Positions 11,670 through 23,275 of a DNA stretch of 64,000 bases are shown one piece after another. The DNA lies in contig JBCAML010000005.1 of the NCBI GenBank assembly GCA_038503075.1, positions 992,001-1,056,000 on the forward strand, given 5' to 3'. Both the position numbers and the translations under genes were made by a program. Source of the DNA: Gyromitra esculenta. Its lineage: Eukaryota > Ascomycota > Pezizomycetes > Pezizales > Discinaceae. The notes under the pieces are model-generated. The model was not told the DNA's origin and did no database searches. It saw only the letters and a program-made list of their open reading frames with translations. Position 1 is the first letter of the stretch, and each line of letters opens with the position of its first letter.

Positions 11670-14600
11670 ATGACTCACTCAGAAGAAGAGTCTACGGCTC
11701 TCGCCCTCCTGTCGCAACTGTCGAATCTGTCACTCTCACAGCCCCAAAGCGTCGTTGCTTCTCTAAAGCGGCTTAAGCATGAGCTTATCGGCCATGACCA
11801 AAAGAAGGACCTGTTTGTGCGTTTGGGAATTGTCCCCCCGCTTGTCAGGATACTGGAGGGTGGACCCCGAATGGACGAGGCTTGGAGTGATGCGAAGGTA
11901 GAAGCTGGGATTGCTGTTGGGAGTTTAGCGTACGGTAGGAACTCAACCCTTTCAGCATTTGACCTCTCAGTGGGCCGGCGTCTTGGTCGTCACGTGGGCA
12001 TTTTGTGCTCCCATTACTCATTTTTGTGCTTCAATACTGAACCTCTCCGGGTAATAAATAGGCGGCGAAACATATATCTCTCATTTGCTTTCCTCACAGG
12101 CCCTTCCTCCACTGATAGCTTCGCTAAATCCGTCTTCAAGCCCACCAAGGCTTATACTTTGCACCCTCCGAACCCTCAATACCATCCTAGACACGGCGGC
12201 ATCCTCGTCAACAAGCCCAGCTTACGCGGTTGCTACTGCACTCTACACCCCCGAAATCCTGCGGAATATCTGCAAGATCATCTCTCAGACCTCGTCTAAT
12301 TCTCTCGTACAGCAACAAATCTCTCTTGCAGCGTCGCTGATTGCAAAATCATGTGGCCGGTACGTCCCCGCGAATGCTAGTGACAGCGGAGGGAGTAATA
12401 CGTCCCGCGAAGGGGCCCACGAGCAACTGCTCGTTGAAACAGGTGTCTTGGATTCTTTGAGTGCAAGATTGGGGTCCTTCGTTGTTGCTGAAAAGCCAAT
12501 TAATAAATCTTCCAAGAGCCGTGGGGAACCCGATATTCCCCCTCCCGCCCCTCTTGGTGCAAAACTAGCTCCAATACTCGATGCCATCTCAGTCATAATA
12601 AAGGATTCGAAGCTTCGATCTCTAGAATTTTTATTTTCACCACCACTCACAGCGCTTTTCCCTCCATCTACACTTAACTCTAATTCCTCTGATGCTAGAC
12701 CATCTTCAAATAAACTTGGCGAAACAACTTCCGGGTCAACGACGTCCATCAAACTCCCGCAGCCCAAGTCTACTTCTAGTTCTATCCTCCAACCACCCCA
12801 GTTACTTATAACACCTTCTACATTCCCACCGCTTACACCGTCATCTGCCCATTTCCCACCACTTTCAGCCTCCACCAGTCATGGGTCGGCCGATTATTCA
12901 TCTCTTCATCACTACAGCACCCAACATTACCACCATCATGTCAATCATTCCGTGCTTGCAGAAACATCATCAATGCTCCTGGGTTCCGGGGGCGGGGGGG
13001 ATGATTCAGAATCTTCCACTGGCGGTGATACGCCTCTTCGCCAACGTGCGGAAACCGCCGAATCGGAAGACCAAATTCTCCGCTCATCCAACCTTGAAAA
13101 TGCCTCTGCCGGTGGTGGGGAAACTGACATCGAGATAGAGGAGTCTCCACTGATTCCTTGGTTGATCTCCCAAGTCCGTTCTGGAGACCCCATCACAAGA
13201 TTGATGGCCACGAGTGTGTTGACGAACTTGTTCAAAGTGGGACTTATCGGCAAAAGGATGGCACAGCTGCTAGTGTTGTTAGTTTTGCCGGTTCTGGTGA
13301 GGCTTTTGAACGAAGATGAACTTTTAACGAGGGCGAGTGTGGGGGTGGGTGGAGTCGACTCAGATACTTGGGAAAAATGGACTATTCAGGAGAGAGCACC
13401 AACTGTTCTGGCAAGGTTGGTCATGGATGGTCCGGAAATGCAAAAAGCAGCCGTGGATGCTGGGGCTATCAAGAGGCTAGCTGTGATGCTAAGACGAACG
13501 GCTGAACTTCCTTCGTCTTCAATGAACGGCGTCACAAATGGGGATTCCGCCGAAGCGGTGGTTGCAGAAAAATCTAAGCGAAATAACCCTGAAGTCTCAC
13601 ACAGGATGAAAGTCAAGGAGGGCACATTCAGATGTTTGGCCAGCTTGGCACTATTCAAAGACGAATATCGCAAGTTCATTATTGATGCAGGGGTGGTTCC
13701 AATGGTTGTTTCTTCGATGAAACCCCTCGACCCTATTGCCAACGCCCCCATTTCTCAAGAAGCAACAACCGGGGAAGGTAACCCACCTCCGGTTCTTATC
13801 GCTGCTTGTGGTGTCGTCCGGGCTCTCTCACGTTCAGTCTCAATCCTTAGAACGTCTCTAATTGATGCGGGTGTTGCGATGCCGCTGTTTGCACTCCTCC
13901 GCCACGATGATATCGAGGTCCGCGTCTCGTCTACCGCTGCTGTCTGTAACCTGGTATTGGATTTCTCACCGATGAGGCAGTCGATAGTAGATGCGGGTGT
14001 ATTTGAGGTGCTATGCGCACACACCAAGAGCGAAAATGCGTCGTTGAGACTAAATGCGCTCTGGGCCTTGAAACATCTAATTCTTGACGCCGAGAGTGGT
14101 GTTAAAGAGAAATGCTTTGAGGAGCTAGGGATGGACTGGCTCGTCGAGGTTATTAGTGGCGATATTCAAGGCGAAGAACCCGGCGAGGATGAGGAGATGG
14201 CAGAAAGCGAAGAGGGTGATGTCGAAGGGGAGGGTGCGATGGAAGATAGTATTGGAGATTTGAGAAGATTGGGAGACGGAAGACCAAATGATGAAGAGTA
14301 CTATGACGCCCCTGAGGAGAGGTCAAAACCTAAGATCAGGAAACTCCCCCCGAAGGCTGCGGCAGTCATGGCCCAGCTAGAAAGGAGAGAACCAGAAGAA
14401 CTCACGATGAGGAGAAATCAAAGTGTTGCGATGCAGGAACAGGGTTTGGACTTTATTAGGAATTTCATCTGTAACAATGGTCGCATACAGATGATTGATC
14501 TCTTACTCGAGAGTATGGGCAAGGACAAACTTTTCGAGATGCTTGAGGAAAAACTTCGCCCAAGAACCGTAAAAAGGCGAACAGGAAATGGGACCACCTT

Positions 14601-14958
14601 CGAGCTACCACCAGGCGAAGTCGTGAACTCCACCGTCTATATACTCGTCCATCTTGCTGTTGGGGCTCCGAACCATCGACAGATTTTAGTTCAACGGACA
14701 GAATTGCTAAGACTTTTAGCAAGCCTCTGGAACCACAGGCTTCCAAAGGTTAGGAGTGGGCTTGCATGGGCCGTCATTAACCTGACGTGGATTGAAAAGT
14801 CGGAGGATGTTGAGGATATTAGAAGTCGGGCGAGAGAGCTGAGGAGGCTTGGGTTTGAGAAAATTCTTGAAGAAATGTTGCATGATTCGGAGTTGGATGT
14901 GAGGGAGAGGGCTAAAACAGCAAAGTGCCAGATGGAGGTCGCGATGCAAAGTGAATAA
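11670..14958 (+). CDS. Armadillo-repeat protein, ARMC8 / Vid28 (GID5)-like
   Basis: Two exons (11670-11934 and 12062-14958) give 1053 residues. The join reads SLAYGGE then YISHLLSSQALPPLIASL, an unbroken helix pair, which is why the acceptor at 12060-12061 was preferred over the CAG at 12097-12099. Armadillo-type helices run through most of the protein, for example LIPWLISQVRSGDP, LIDAGVAMPLFALLRHDD and SIVDAGVFEVLCAHTK. The C-terminal block around residue 878 has EQGLDFIRNFICN, as in ARMC8/Vid28. These proteins scaffold the GID/CTLH ubiquitin ligase, which in yeast removes gluconeogenic enzymes when glucose returns. The yeast role is known; its role here is inferred. A serine-rich linker (residues ~281-445) and an acidic stretch (~788-818) make it longer than human ARMC8. 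A CAT-repeat leader precedes the ATG. Confidence 0.88.
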
Positions 14959-17294
14959 GTGGTCCTGGGCGTAAAACCGGAGTGATTTATATTTGTATGA
15001 TATGATATGAGAGTATTCCAGTTCTCGGGGGAGTCTTTTGTTTTTGGTATTTTTGCAGGTTCATTGGGGGGTTTTTTTTGCTCACGGTTTCAGCTATTCT
15101 TTTGGAAGGGGTATGGAGTGGGCTTGATCCGTGGCTATCCTTTTCCGTTATTCTTTTATCTTTTGTGAGAAATTTGTTCGTCGGCTAAGGGTATTGTTGA
15201 TTGGAATCGGTTTTCTGAGTGGTTGCTACGACTGCACTCTTGATGGGAAAAATAGTTTCAAAACTGAAATTGAAAACAACTAGTTATGGGCGAAGAATAT
15301 ATTCAATAGTGTTGGATTTGGAGAAGTAGAGTTGACATGCGTAAGAGGGGAGCCAGAAGGGATATAGGTAGATAGCTGCCAGTTGATCGGGACTCTGGCA
15401 CGATGGGCCTGCCTTACGATAGACCTGTCTTGGCAAGGCCAAATCGTTCAAAATAGCTATTCGGCATGTCATCGGACGAATTTTCTCCGAAGTGTTAAAT
15501 TCCGGAAATCAGTTGGCCTGAGATTTGTTTTTCTTTTCCGTTGGTTCTAATTCAGTGTTTGGCGCGATTACCGTAGATACCATTATTCCTCAGAAATAAG
15601 TCAATCTTGACAGGTGTAGCATGGATGCCACATGAAATCGTTGACAGGGCAAACCCACTTTTCCCCACCTATCGATATCTATGAGTGATATCCATTGGGA
15701 TCTGACAGGATGATCCCGCAGTGCCGCTTGGCTACGGGGCGACGGATAGATGCACGGATGATAATTATATGATACACGTATTTAAGACCATATTAATCGA
15801 GTGATATTTCATGATCCAACATGAGGCAAAGGAATCAGGCTATAACTACTTCCTTATTACTATCTGGCGACAGGAAATCCTTGAAATCCTTGATTACTAT
15901 TGAGTGTTATAGGGGTGGTAATACTGCTATTGCTTTAGGTATGTTAAGCGCGGAGTCTCCTCGTGCAGTTGAGATTATAACGGAAGCTAGCCTCATCAGG
16001 AAGCTACAAGAACAGATTGCTTTCATCAGTGATATAAAGTGATCGTAGGTACCATCTTTTGCAGGGGTACACTCTCATTGCACCCCAAGAAGTGCTAGCA
16101 AAAACAGTGGCTCAGCGATAATATACTCATCCGAGTAATGACACCAATTAGCGGAGTCCCCGTTGGTGACGGCGAGCTGGGTAGTCCTCATCTCCGACAG
16201 CATCTAGTAGTTGGATAGGACTGATAACGAATGTAGAAGTCAGCAGGGTTCTAGGAAGTCGAATTAGCATCGGTTTCTCTAGGTCAATCATTCCCTGGGT
16301 CAAGGGCAACCTCCTTCGTCACGCATTGATGCTGGACCCAGAAAAGCTATAGTTCTCCATGATCAGGCACCGTATTTAATTTAAGGTCTTAGGTTAGGAC
16401 GCGTCTTGGAACTTGATATTTAAGGGAGCTCCGTAACCATTGATGGTAATAAACTATTGAACTGGCCCAGAAATGAATAGCAATATCAAAGATAATCGGG
16501 AAGGCGATGAATACAATTAATGGGTTAGGTAGTTCTTGTCCACTGTAGATCTTCGTAGTAGAATCATCTTAGAGGTTACCAATAAGTGGAGGTTTATTAG
16601 GGCTATAACTATTTCGGACCTTTCTCTGAACCAATTCATTCGATCTAGCCCCAAGATATCCCAAGATAATTTCGGGGCATCGGAGCCCTAGCTTCGTGCT
16701 AAAATCCCGAGATAGCTTCTCTCTCTAGTATGACCTTAGAGGTTGGCGAAATAACTGAGACCTACAAATAGCTGATCTCAAATTAATGGCCTAGGAATTA
16801 GAAGATATATTACTAAGGCATAAGAATTAGGCAGCGGCTTTCTCAAAATTTATCCTCCGAGCTATCGGGAGGTGCTCGAACTTGATCATGAACTGTCACT
16901 CGATTGCAGATTTATAAGTAGCCCCATTAGTGCCAGTTTATATAGTGAAGCGTATTTGCTTCTGTCACTGAGTATTAGTTCGGACGGGGAGGTTTAGCAA
17001 ATCTCTATTCTGCAAACTAGTTTAAGTACTGATACCTTTACCAGACTGAACCAAGGGTTGCTCGTGATCTTGAGATTTATTCGTCTATTCGAGAGCTCCT
17101 CCATTGACCATGTTGAACTTTGCTTTTTCTGGCATCTAGTATGAAATTGCCTTCTTTTAGCTACTTCAACTAAATGAGCTGGAATGCGAATCTTCAAAAA
17201 CTGCCTTTACAATCTCACAGTGTGGCAGAGACAACTGCTCCTAGGCAAGGTTGCCTAAACTTGTGTCTGTAAAATGTCAGAGTTGACCAAGATT
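14959..17294. other. AT-rich gene-poor spacer
   Basis: There is a 3' UTR-like T-rich start (14959-15120), then AT-rich DNA with dense stops in all frames. Frames at 15284, 15821 and 16994 are under 75 codons with no recognisable features. No TIR element was found by eye in this part. Confidence 0.5.
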
Positions 17295-17368
17295 GGTTTC
17301 GTGGTGTAGTTGGTTATCACACCAGTCTAACACACTGGTGGTCCCCGGTTCGAGCCCGGGCGAAATCA
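17295..17368 (+). tRNA. tRNA-Val, anticodon AAC
   Basis: A 74-nt cloverleaf without intron. The acceptor stem pairs GGTTTCG (17295-17301) with CGAAATC (17361-17367), including one G-U pair. The anticodon loop is CTAACAC, giving AAC (valine). The T arm has stem CCCGG/CCGGG around loop TTCGAGC, and the discriminator base is A. The internal B-box reads GGTTCGAGCC. A short T run (TTTT) just downstream fits RNA polymerase III termination. It stands alone in a gene-poor block, about 200 bases upstream of a TIR element. Confidence 0.97.
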
Positions 17369-17562
17369 TCTTTTGACCGTCTAAAGGGTTTCTTTTGGAG
17401 TTTTATGATTAGCTAAATTCGTGGGTAATGACGTGACGACATTGCCGACTAGAGTGCTACATGTGTATGGACGCATGTAGGTAGAGTACATGCATCAAGA
17501 AGAGGATTTGCCACATGCTAAATAGCCATTTAGTGTTGCATACACATGTTTCTGTTTAGGTA
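17369..17562. other. Spacer between tRNA and the first TIR element
   Basis: Short AT-rich DNA with the tRNA's T-run terminator at its start. Nothing else is seen. Confidence 0.5.
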
Positions 17563-17811
17563 TAGTTGCGTCCAACAAGACCCTGCGGTTTTTAGGGTAC
17601 CACAATGCGATGAAGCAACATGGAAACAACTAAAAAACTAGCTATTACAACCTTCTCTTCTTGTGAAGCAATAAAAACTCAACAGCATGATGGAGCTATC
17701 TTCTCTATTGTGGTTTTAAAGCAAGGGAGTATTTTTTTTAGAGGAGTGGCCTGACATCATTTGTTGTTTTGTAGTACTTCAAAAACCGCAGGGACTTGTT
17801 GGACGCAACTG
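17563..17811. mobile_element. Non-autonomous TA-flanked TIR element, copy A (Tc1/mariner-like MITE)
   Basis: The ends are inverted repeats of about 31 bp. The left end reads AGTTGCGTCCAACAAG then a CCCTGCGGTTTTT block; the right end is its reverse complement. TA lies on both sides (17561-17562 and 17812-17813), as for Tc1/mariner/pogo target duplications. The 249-bp element has no transposase frame. Its interior matches the second copy at 62805-62945, except that this copy keeps about 105 bp more before the right end. One base at the left tip (T where C is expected) departs from the other three ends. Confidence 0.85.
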
Positions 17812-17902
17812 TACAGTATCTAGCTTTTTTTTTTTTGATGGGAAGTGTCAAGGGCTTTTGTTGTTTCGATAGTTCGTTATATTGGCGAACTAGGCAGTAC
17901 TA

Positions 17903-18025
17903 CTCGTATCCTCATGACGTTTTTAAAACGGGCTACCTCTGCATCCCATGTAAAATAGGTAGGTTCAGGGCAGTTTGTGTGATATGCGGACTTGGCCCAT
18001 TTTAAAAACGTTATGAGAGCACGAG
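17903..18025. mobile_element. Second, unrelated TA-flanked inverted-repeat element (123 bp)
   Basis: Arms of about 32-34 bp face each other: CTCGTATCCTCATGACG then TTTTTAAAACGGG on the left, and the reverse complement of CTCGTGCTCTCATAACG with TTTTTAAAATGGG on the right. Several mismatches, mostly transitions, indicate age. TA dinucleotides at 17901-17902 and 18026-18027 flank the element. It has no coding capacity and lies only 90 bp from copy A of the first family. Confidence 0.7.
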
Positions 18026-19372
18026 TATATAAAAGCTCTAACATCCAAGTGAAACGCTACATGTGAAGCAATCGTAATTGGCTACTTATATTTTTGGTTC
18101 GCCGGTCATATTTTGGAGCTAGAGGACTCGTAAATTATCCGTAGCGGCTTGATGGTGGAGTGTTAGAGTTAAGCCATTAATTGGCGAGAATTTGGTTGCG
18201 GGAGATTTCTTGACCGCTGGGCTGGCATTGCTGAAAATAATACACGACTGAAAATTTTCACTTTTAAAACTTTGCTTTTGATAGCCATATCTCTTAGATC
18301 TGGGGGCATGCCGGTCAATCCCGAAATTCGATAACAGCGAGCACTATATTATATATCTCATTCTAATATTCTGCTACAGCCGAAGCACAATATTGAATGG
18401 GGAGAGGAAAGGGAACAATGAGGACTAGGAATTTTTATGAAATTTATTTTATTAAAATGTTCATACAGAGCATGGTGATACAAGATAATGTCCTGAACAG
18501 GAGCCAGAACAACTAAAATTACGAATGGTGCAAGTGAAGCAGGAGTATTTGTAAAGACCTATAATTTCTGCTTTGTTTCTTATTAGCCTCCGTACATCAG
18601 AACCAAAACCAAGATGCAATCTTAACGAGATGTGACGCAAAGAAAACGTGTAATGGGAATGATCAGACAAAGTTATTAAGGTAGCGGTTGTTTTTCATCA
18701 TTGTCGAGGATCACCAGAAAGGTGACAACGAACTAAAGCCAAATGCCTAAGAGTCATCATTTCGAGAGGAGGGGGGATTGTGCTGTGCTAGGGATTGGGG
18801 GGAAAGAAAGAGATAGACCTTTTATTCATACCTTATTAGAATCGTGATGAGGTCGTACGAGGATGGCAAGAAGAATTGACGACCATGGTGATTCCTGCAA
18901 CTTGTGGAGGGGTTGAGTTGAAATGTTTTCGTGAAGAAAATTCCTTAAAAGCCACGCCCAGCCAAGACGGGTTTTCGCCGACACAAGGGTGCAGGGCCCA
19001 ACCCTGTGCCCTCGCTCCTGCAACCCAGTGCTTGAACGAGAAGCAGCAGCGGCTATCGTGGGTCGGCCATCGCGATCGATTGGACACAAACTCACTTTAG
19101 CCAAGAACGGGACAGAGTCCCACGGCCAAGCAACTTTTTTCCGAAAGCGAGGTAACGGAGTGACGCGGGTTGTGCATGGGATTGGCTAATTGTCTCACAA
19201 CACCCTCAGCAGACTTTCCCCCCAAATCGAGGTCTGCTAACCTCCACAACCACCCCCCTCCTGCCCAGGCGTGCCGGTAAAACCCTCAATTGACCACATT
19301 TCCTTCGTTAGTCAATTTCTTCACCAGCGCAAAGAAGTTTCAATTCACTGATCCTCCATACCATATCTCACT
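18026..19372. other. Spacer and upstream region of the VTC gene
   Basis: AT-rich to about 18800, then more balanced DNA that is probably the VTC promoter and leader. The frames at 18826-19104 on both strands are mutual shadows. No CACGTG (Pho4/NUC-1-type) site was seen in the 500 bases before the start codon. Confidence 0.5.
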
Positions 19373-22118
19373 ATGCGCTTCGGAAAAACCCTCCAGTCGT
19401 CAATACACGCTCCCTGGCGTGATCACTACATCGACTATGCAAAACTCAAAAAGCTCCTCCACGAGGGCGACGATTCCGACTCTGAACGCGGTCCTACCAA
19501 TCGCACCGACGAAGACTATGAGGGTAGAGAATGGACTGAGAATGACGAGTCCTTGTTCGTCGAAGAGCTAATTAACGTTCAGCTCGAGAAAGTTAATAGC
19601 TTCCAGCGGACTATGAGTGATCAATTGAAAGAACGTACTACAAAACTTGAGGCGCAGCTTGAAAAACTCGTTTCCTCGGGTACTCCTGCTGCTCCCGCTA
19701 CTCTCTCAGCAGAACCTGATAAGCAAGACTCCGAGATTAACGAGGAGGAGAAGCAAAAGATCCTCAAGCAGACTCTTGGGGAATTGGATTCGATTACATC
19801 TGATATTAACGAGTTGGAAAAATTTTCCAGAGTGAACTTCACGGGATTCTTAAAAGCGGCGAAGAAGCATGATCGTCGTCCAAGAGGTATGCATGGGAAA
19901 GGTAAAGGTAAGGCGAAGGCGAAGGGTGGAGCTGGAGAATACAAGATTCGCCCGCTTTTGCAGGTTAGGTTGAGCGCGTTAGAGTTTAACAAGGAGGATT
20001 ACAGCCCGTTATTGTACAGGTAAGAATAACTACCCGCGTGCTGACCTCTGAAATCTCGGCACTGACGTTGGTATAGGCTCTCAGCTATGTATAGTTTTGT
20101 TCGCGAGAATATCGACAGAGATCATAAAGAAAAAGGCCAGACCAGGACTTCGTCTGTTGGGTCTGGCCCCCAGAGTGCTGGGCACCGTAAATACACATCC
20201 CACAAATGTCTGTACTCCATTTTTTTTTTTCTTTTGCCTACGTATCATGACCGCTGTAAACAATCCCCATCATACTAAACGAATGTAAAATTCTCCAGTC
20301 TGGGTTCATCCCGACAACATCATCGAAGTGAAAACATTCGTTCTACGTCGTCTTCCTGTCCTTATCTACAACCCCCAGCCCTCCAAAGAAATCGAAGCCA
20401 ACCGTCGTGATCCCACAATCAACTCTCTCTACTTTGACAATACCAAGTTTTCCCTCTACACCGACAAGGTCTCCAAGACTCCCGAAGCTGCCTCCCTGCG
20501 CCTGCGCTGGTATGGACAACTTTCCCAAAATCCGGACATCACAATCGAGCGCAAGACCCTGAAAGGTGGTGCCGCAGAGAATGATTCCGAAGGCGCTATC
20601 GAGGAAAGGATTGCAATTAAGGAGAAATATGTCAAAGACTTCATCAATGGCACTTATTCCATGGAGAAAAGTATTCAGAAGATGAAGTATCGTGGTTTGA
20701 AGAGCGAAGATGTGAATAGATACGAGGTGCTGATAGAGTCTATGCAAAACTTTATCAAGGACAAGAGCCTTGAACCAATGATGAGAGCTGTGTACACGCG
20801 CACAGCGTTCCAGATTCCTGGAGATGATAGGATCAGGGTCTCGTTGGATACAGACCTGGCGTTGATTAGGGAGGACTCTTTGGACCTGGAAAGGCCGTGC
20901 AGAGACCCGGATGACTGGCACAGGAAGGATATTGATGACGCCGGGATGGAATATCCCTTCAAGACATTGAGGAAAGGGGAGATTTCAAGGTTTCCATATG
21001 CCCTCTTGGAAATCAAGGTGCTGGACTCTGCCTTGCACGGAAGGAGTAAGGAGTGGGTTTCTGATCTTATGAACTCTCACCTCCTTAAGGGAGCTCCGAG
21101 GTTCAGTAAGTTTGCGCATGGTGTGGCGGTTCTATTTGAAGATCATGTCAACAGTCTCCCCTTCTGGCTCGGTGATCTAGATAAGGATATTAGGCAGGAT
21201 CCTAAACAGGCATGGGCTGTAGAGCAAGAGAAGGCAAAGAAGCAAATCGAGGACGAGACTATTGTTGGCAGCTTCAAGCCCGGCGCTCGTGACTTCGGCG
21301 GAAGGGCGAACTCACCACGAAACCCAATCGGTGGTCTCCTTGGACAAACACCACCAACCATCGATAGGAAATTCCCTATGATCATGCCTCAGGGCGAGGG
21401 TAGAACAAAGGCAGTGCCGGAAGAAGACGAAGGGGAAGGCACGGAACACACCGATTCAGTGGATCAAGAGACTGATGACGAGGACAAGCCAACCGCTATT
21501 GCAACGGTATCGGGCCTCCGCAATCTTTTCCCGACCTTTTCAACGTCTCGTTACGGGCGTGCTCACAGGGATCGCGCAGCAGTCAAGTTGCCGCCGGGTG
21601 TTCAGAAGCCTGGGACGTTGATCATGCACTCGGGCCCCGTTCAAGTCGAGGCCAAGGTCTGGCTCGCGAACCAGCGTACTTTCTTGAAATGGCAGCACGT
21701 CTCTATCCTCCTCGCAAGTTTGAGTATCGGTTTGTATAACGCGGCTGGGGCCCATAACTATATTGCGAGGTGGTTAGCGTTGGTTTATACTGCGATTGCG
21801 ATTTTCGCTGCCGGGTGGGGTTACGGCATGTATATGTGGAGGTCAAGGTTGATCAGGGAGAGGAGCGGAAAGGATTTTGATAATGCATTGGGGCCGGTTG
21901 TTATTTGTGTGGCATTGGCTGCCGCGCTGGGGCTTAATTTCGCCTTCCAGGTTGGTCGCGTTCTTTTTGTCCTTCGCTGAAAGAGAAAGTATACTAACGC
22001 GTGTTTGCTGGTGCAGTATCGCAAGTCAATGGAAAAACATCATGGCCACCATAATGCGACTGAGGTTTATGAGTTGGGTAGCGAAGCTCTTAGATTGATA
22101 CAACAGGGAGAACTTTGA
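19373..22118 (+). CDS. SPX-VTC-DUF202 protein, vacuolar transporter chaperone subunit (VTC2/VTC3-type)
   Basis: Four exons (19373-20019, 20077-20207, 20299-21950, 22017-22118) give 843 residues. An SPX domain opens the protein (MRFGKTL, YIDYAKLKKLL, NFTGFLKAAKKHDRR); SPX domains sense inositol pyrophosphates as a phosphate signal. A VTC tunnel domain (~260-545) follows, with FWVHPDNIIEVKTFVLRRL, SLRLRWYGQL, RTAFQIPGDDRIRVS and RFPYALLEIKVLDSA. A C-terminal DUF202 region (~709-810) has three hydrophobic membrane segments. The VTC complex makes polyphosphate from ATP while moving it into the vacuole. The length and the MRFGKTL...PWRDHYIDYAKLK start resemble Vtc2/Vtc3 (~830 aa) more than Vtc4 (~720 aa), but the subunit is not certain. 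The intron 2 donor is the weak GTCTGT; the join to FWVH supports it. Intron 3 has TACTAACG. Confidence 0.94.
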
Positions 22119-22896
22119 GTGATGTAATGCAGCCAGCAGAAAGTGAGACATGTAGTAGGGTGGAATGTACAATTATGTATGGGACTAGGGATATGTCACT
22201 GTCTTTGGAGCTGAGCGTAATTTGTTTGGGACTGAATCATGGTAGCGACTGAAATTATGGTCATGTTTTCTTCTTTTTTCTTGGTCTGCATCTTCTGCTT
22301 TTGATTAATCGATCTTGCGTTTTTCGCCAGTTTTCTTACCGGGCGCGTCTTGAGATTTTAGTACGATGTGTTACGTGTATTCTAGGATATCTATTTCCCT
22401 CTAGTCAACCCGAGTAGCGGATTAGTGTTGGGGTTCATGTCATGAACGATCACTCGTACGAATCCAGGCACAGGCCACTTGAATAAGAGCATGTGGATAA
22501 AGCGAATCTCGTGTCCAGCCCCTGTCCTTCCCACGGGAGAGCTGCCAATGGTAGTAGGGAATGAAGACGAGCTTAGATAAGCTGGAATTTTGAATGGTCG
22601 CTAGGAGCCGTTGCCGAACACCAAGGAGAAGAAAATCGAAAGTTGGTTTCCAACCAGACCAAGCCAGTAGACCCCCCTTACTGATGAGTCGTATAATTCT
22701 CTAACCGGTTTATTTATTGATAGGTTCTCCCGATTCGAGGTGTCATGATGGGCAGAGACGTTACACTCCAAACTTGACTCTGGATTGGATCACTTCCCGA
22801 AGCACGAAGATTAGCTGGGTTATCACATGGCTTGCACTAGAGGAAACCGGAAAATTTGAGGTTTGGAACGGTGCAAACCCCGCAGATCCTGGGTCT
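22119..22896. other. Spacer downstream of VTC
   Basis: 3' UTR-like T-rich DNA followed by AT-rich sequence. No gene or repeat is seen before the inverted-repeat element. Confidence 0.45.
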
Positions 22897-23275
22897 GGTA
22901 CCGTATTATCTCGCCTATAGTGAACACGACTGACCGGGGGTAGCGAGGACCAAATCAATATTCGAATATAATTTTCAGGATTAGGGCTTGAATCTATCAA
23001 TTCAACAACAACAACAGAATGAAGATCAATGACCCTAAATTCGCGAAAATTTATAGATGCTTTGTCTGGCATAATATACAAACAGGAAAAAGGTTTGGTG
23101 AAGATTTGGTAAAGGACTTGGGGACTTGAAGTCAGTGCTTCAGCCAATATCGTCAAATAGCATTGCTTGAAGTTAAAAGCTAACCTGATAATGTTGATTT
23201 AGCCTATCAAAAACTAGACCAGTTGCCAACAACCCCCGGTCGGTCGTGTTCACTACAGGCGAGATAGTACGGTAT
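22897..23275. mobile_element. Inverted-repeat element with ~45-bp arms (about 379 bp)
   Basis: The left arm 22897-22941 (TACCGTATTATCTCGCC, then AGTGAACACGACTGACC, then GGGGGT) is mirrored by 23231-23275 with about five mismatches. TA dinucleotides sit at 22899-22900 and 23273-23274, so TA-targeted insertion is possible, but the exact ends are uncertain. The interior (~290 bp) encodes nothing recognisable. It is most likely a deletion derivative of a DNA transposon. Confidence 0.7.

Noticed and set aside
12051..12099. Alternative 49-nt intron in the armadillo gene (GTAATA to CACAG)
   Set aside because: It keeps the frame but adds 39 residues unlike armadillo sequence; the 11935-12061 intron gives continuous helices.
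12285..12875. 196-codon minus-strand frame within the armadillo gene
   Set aside because: Shadow of a well-supported exon with clear armadillo sequence.
19373..22118. Calling the VTC gene VTC4
   Set aside because: Length (843) and the N-terminal SPX sequence fit VTC2/VTC3 better; the catalytic status cannot be judged by eye.
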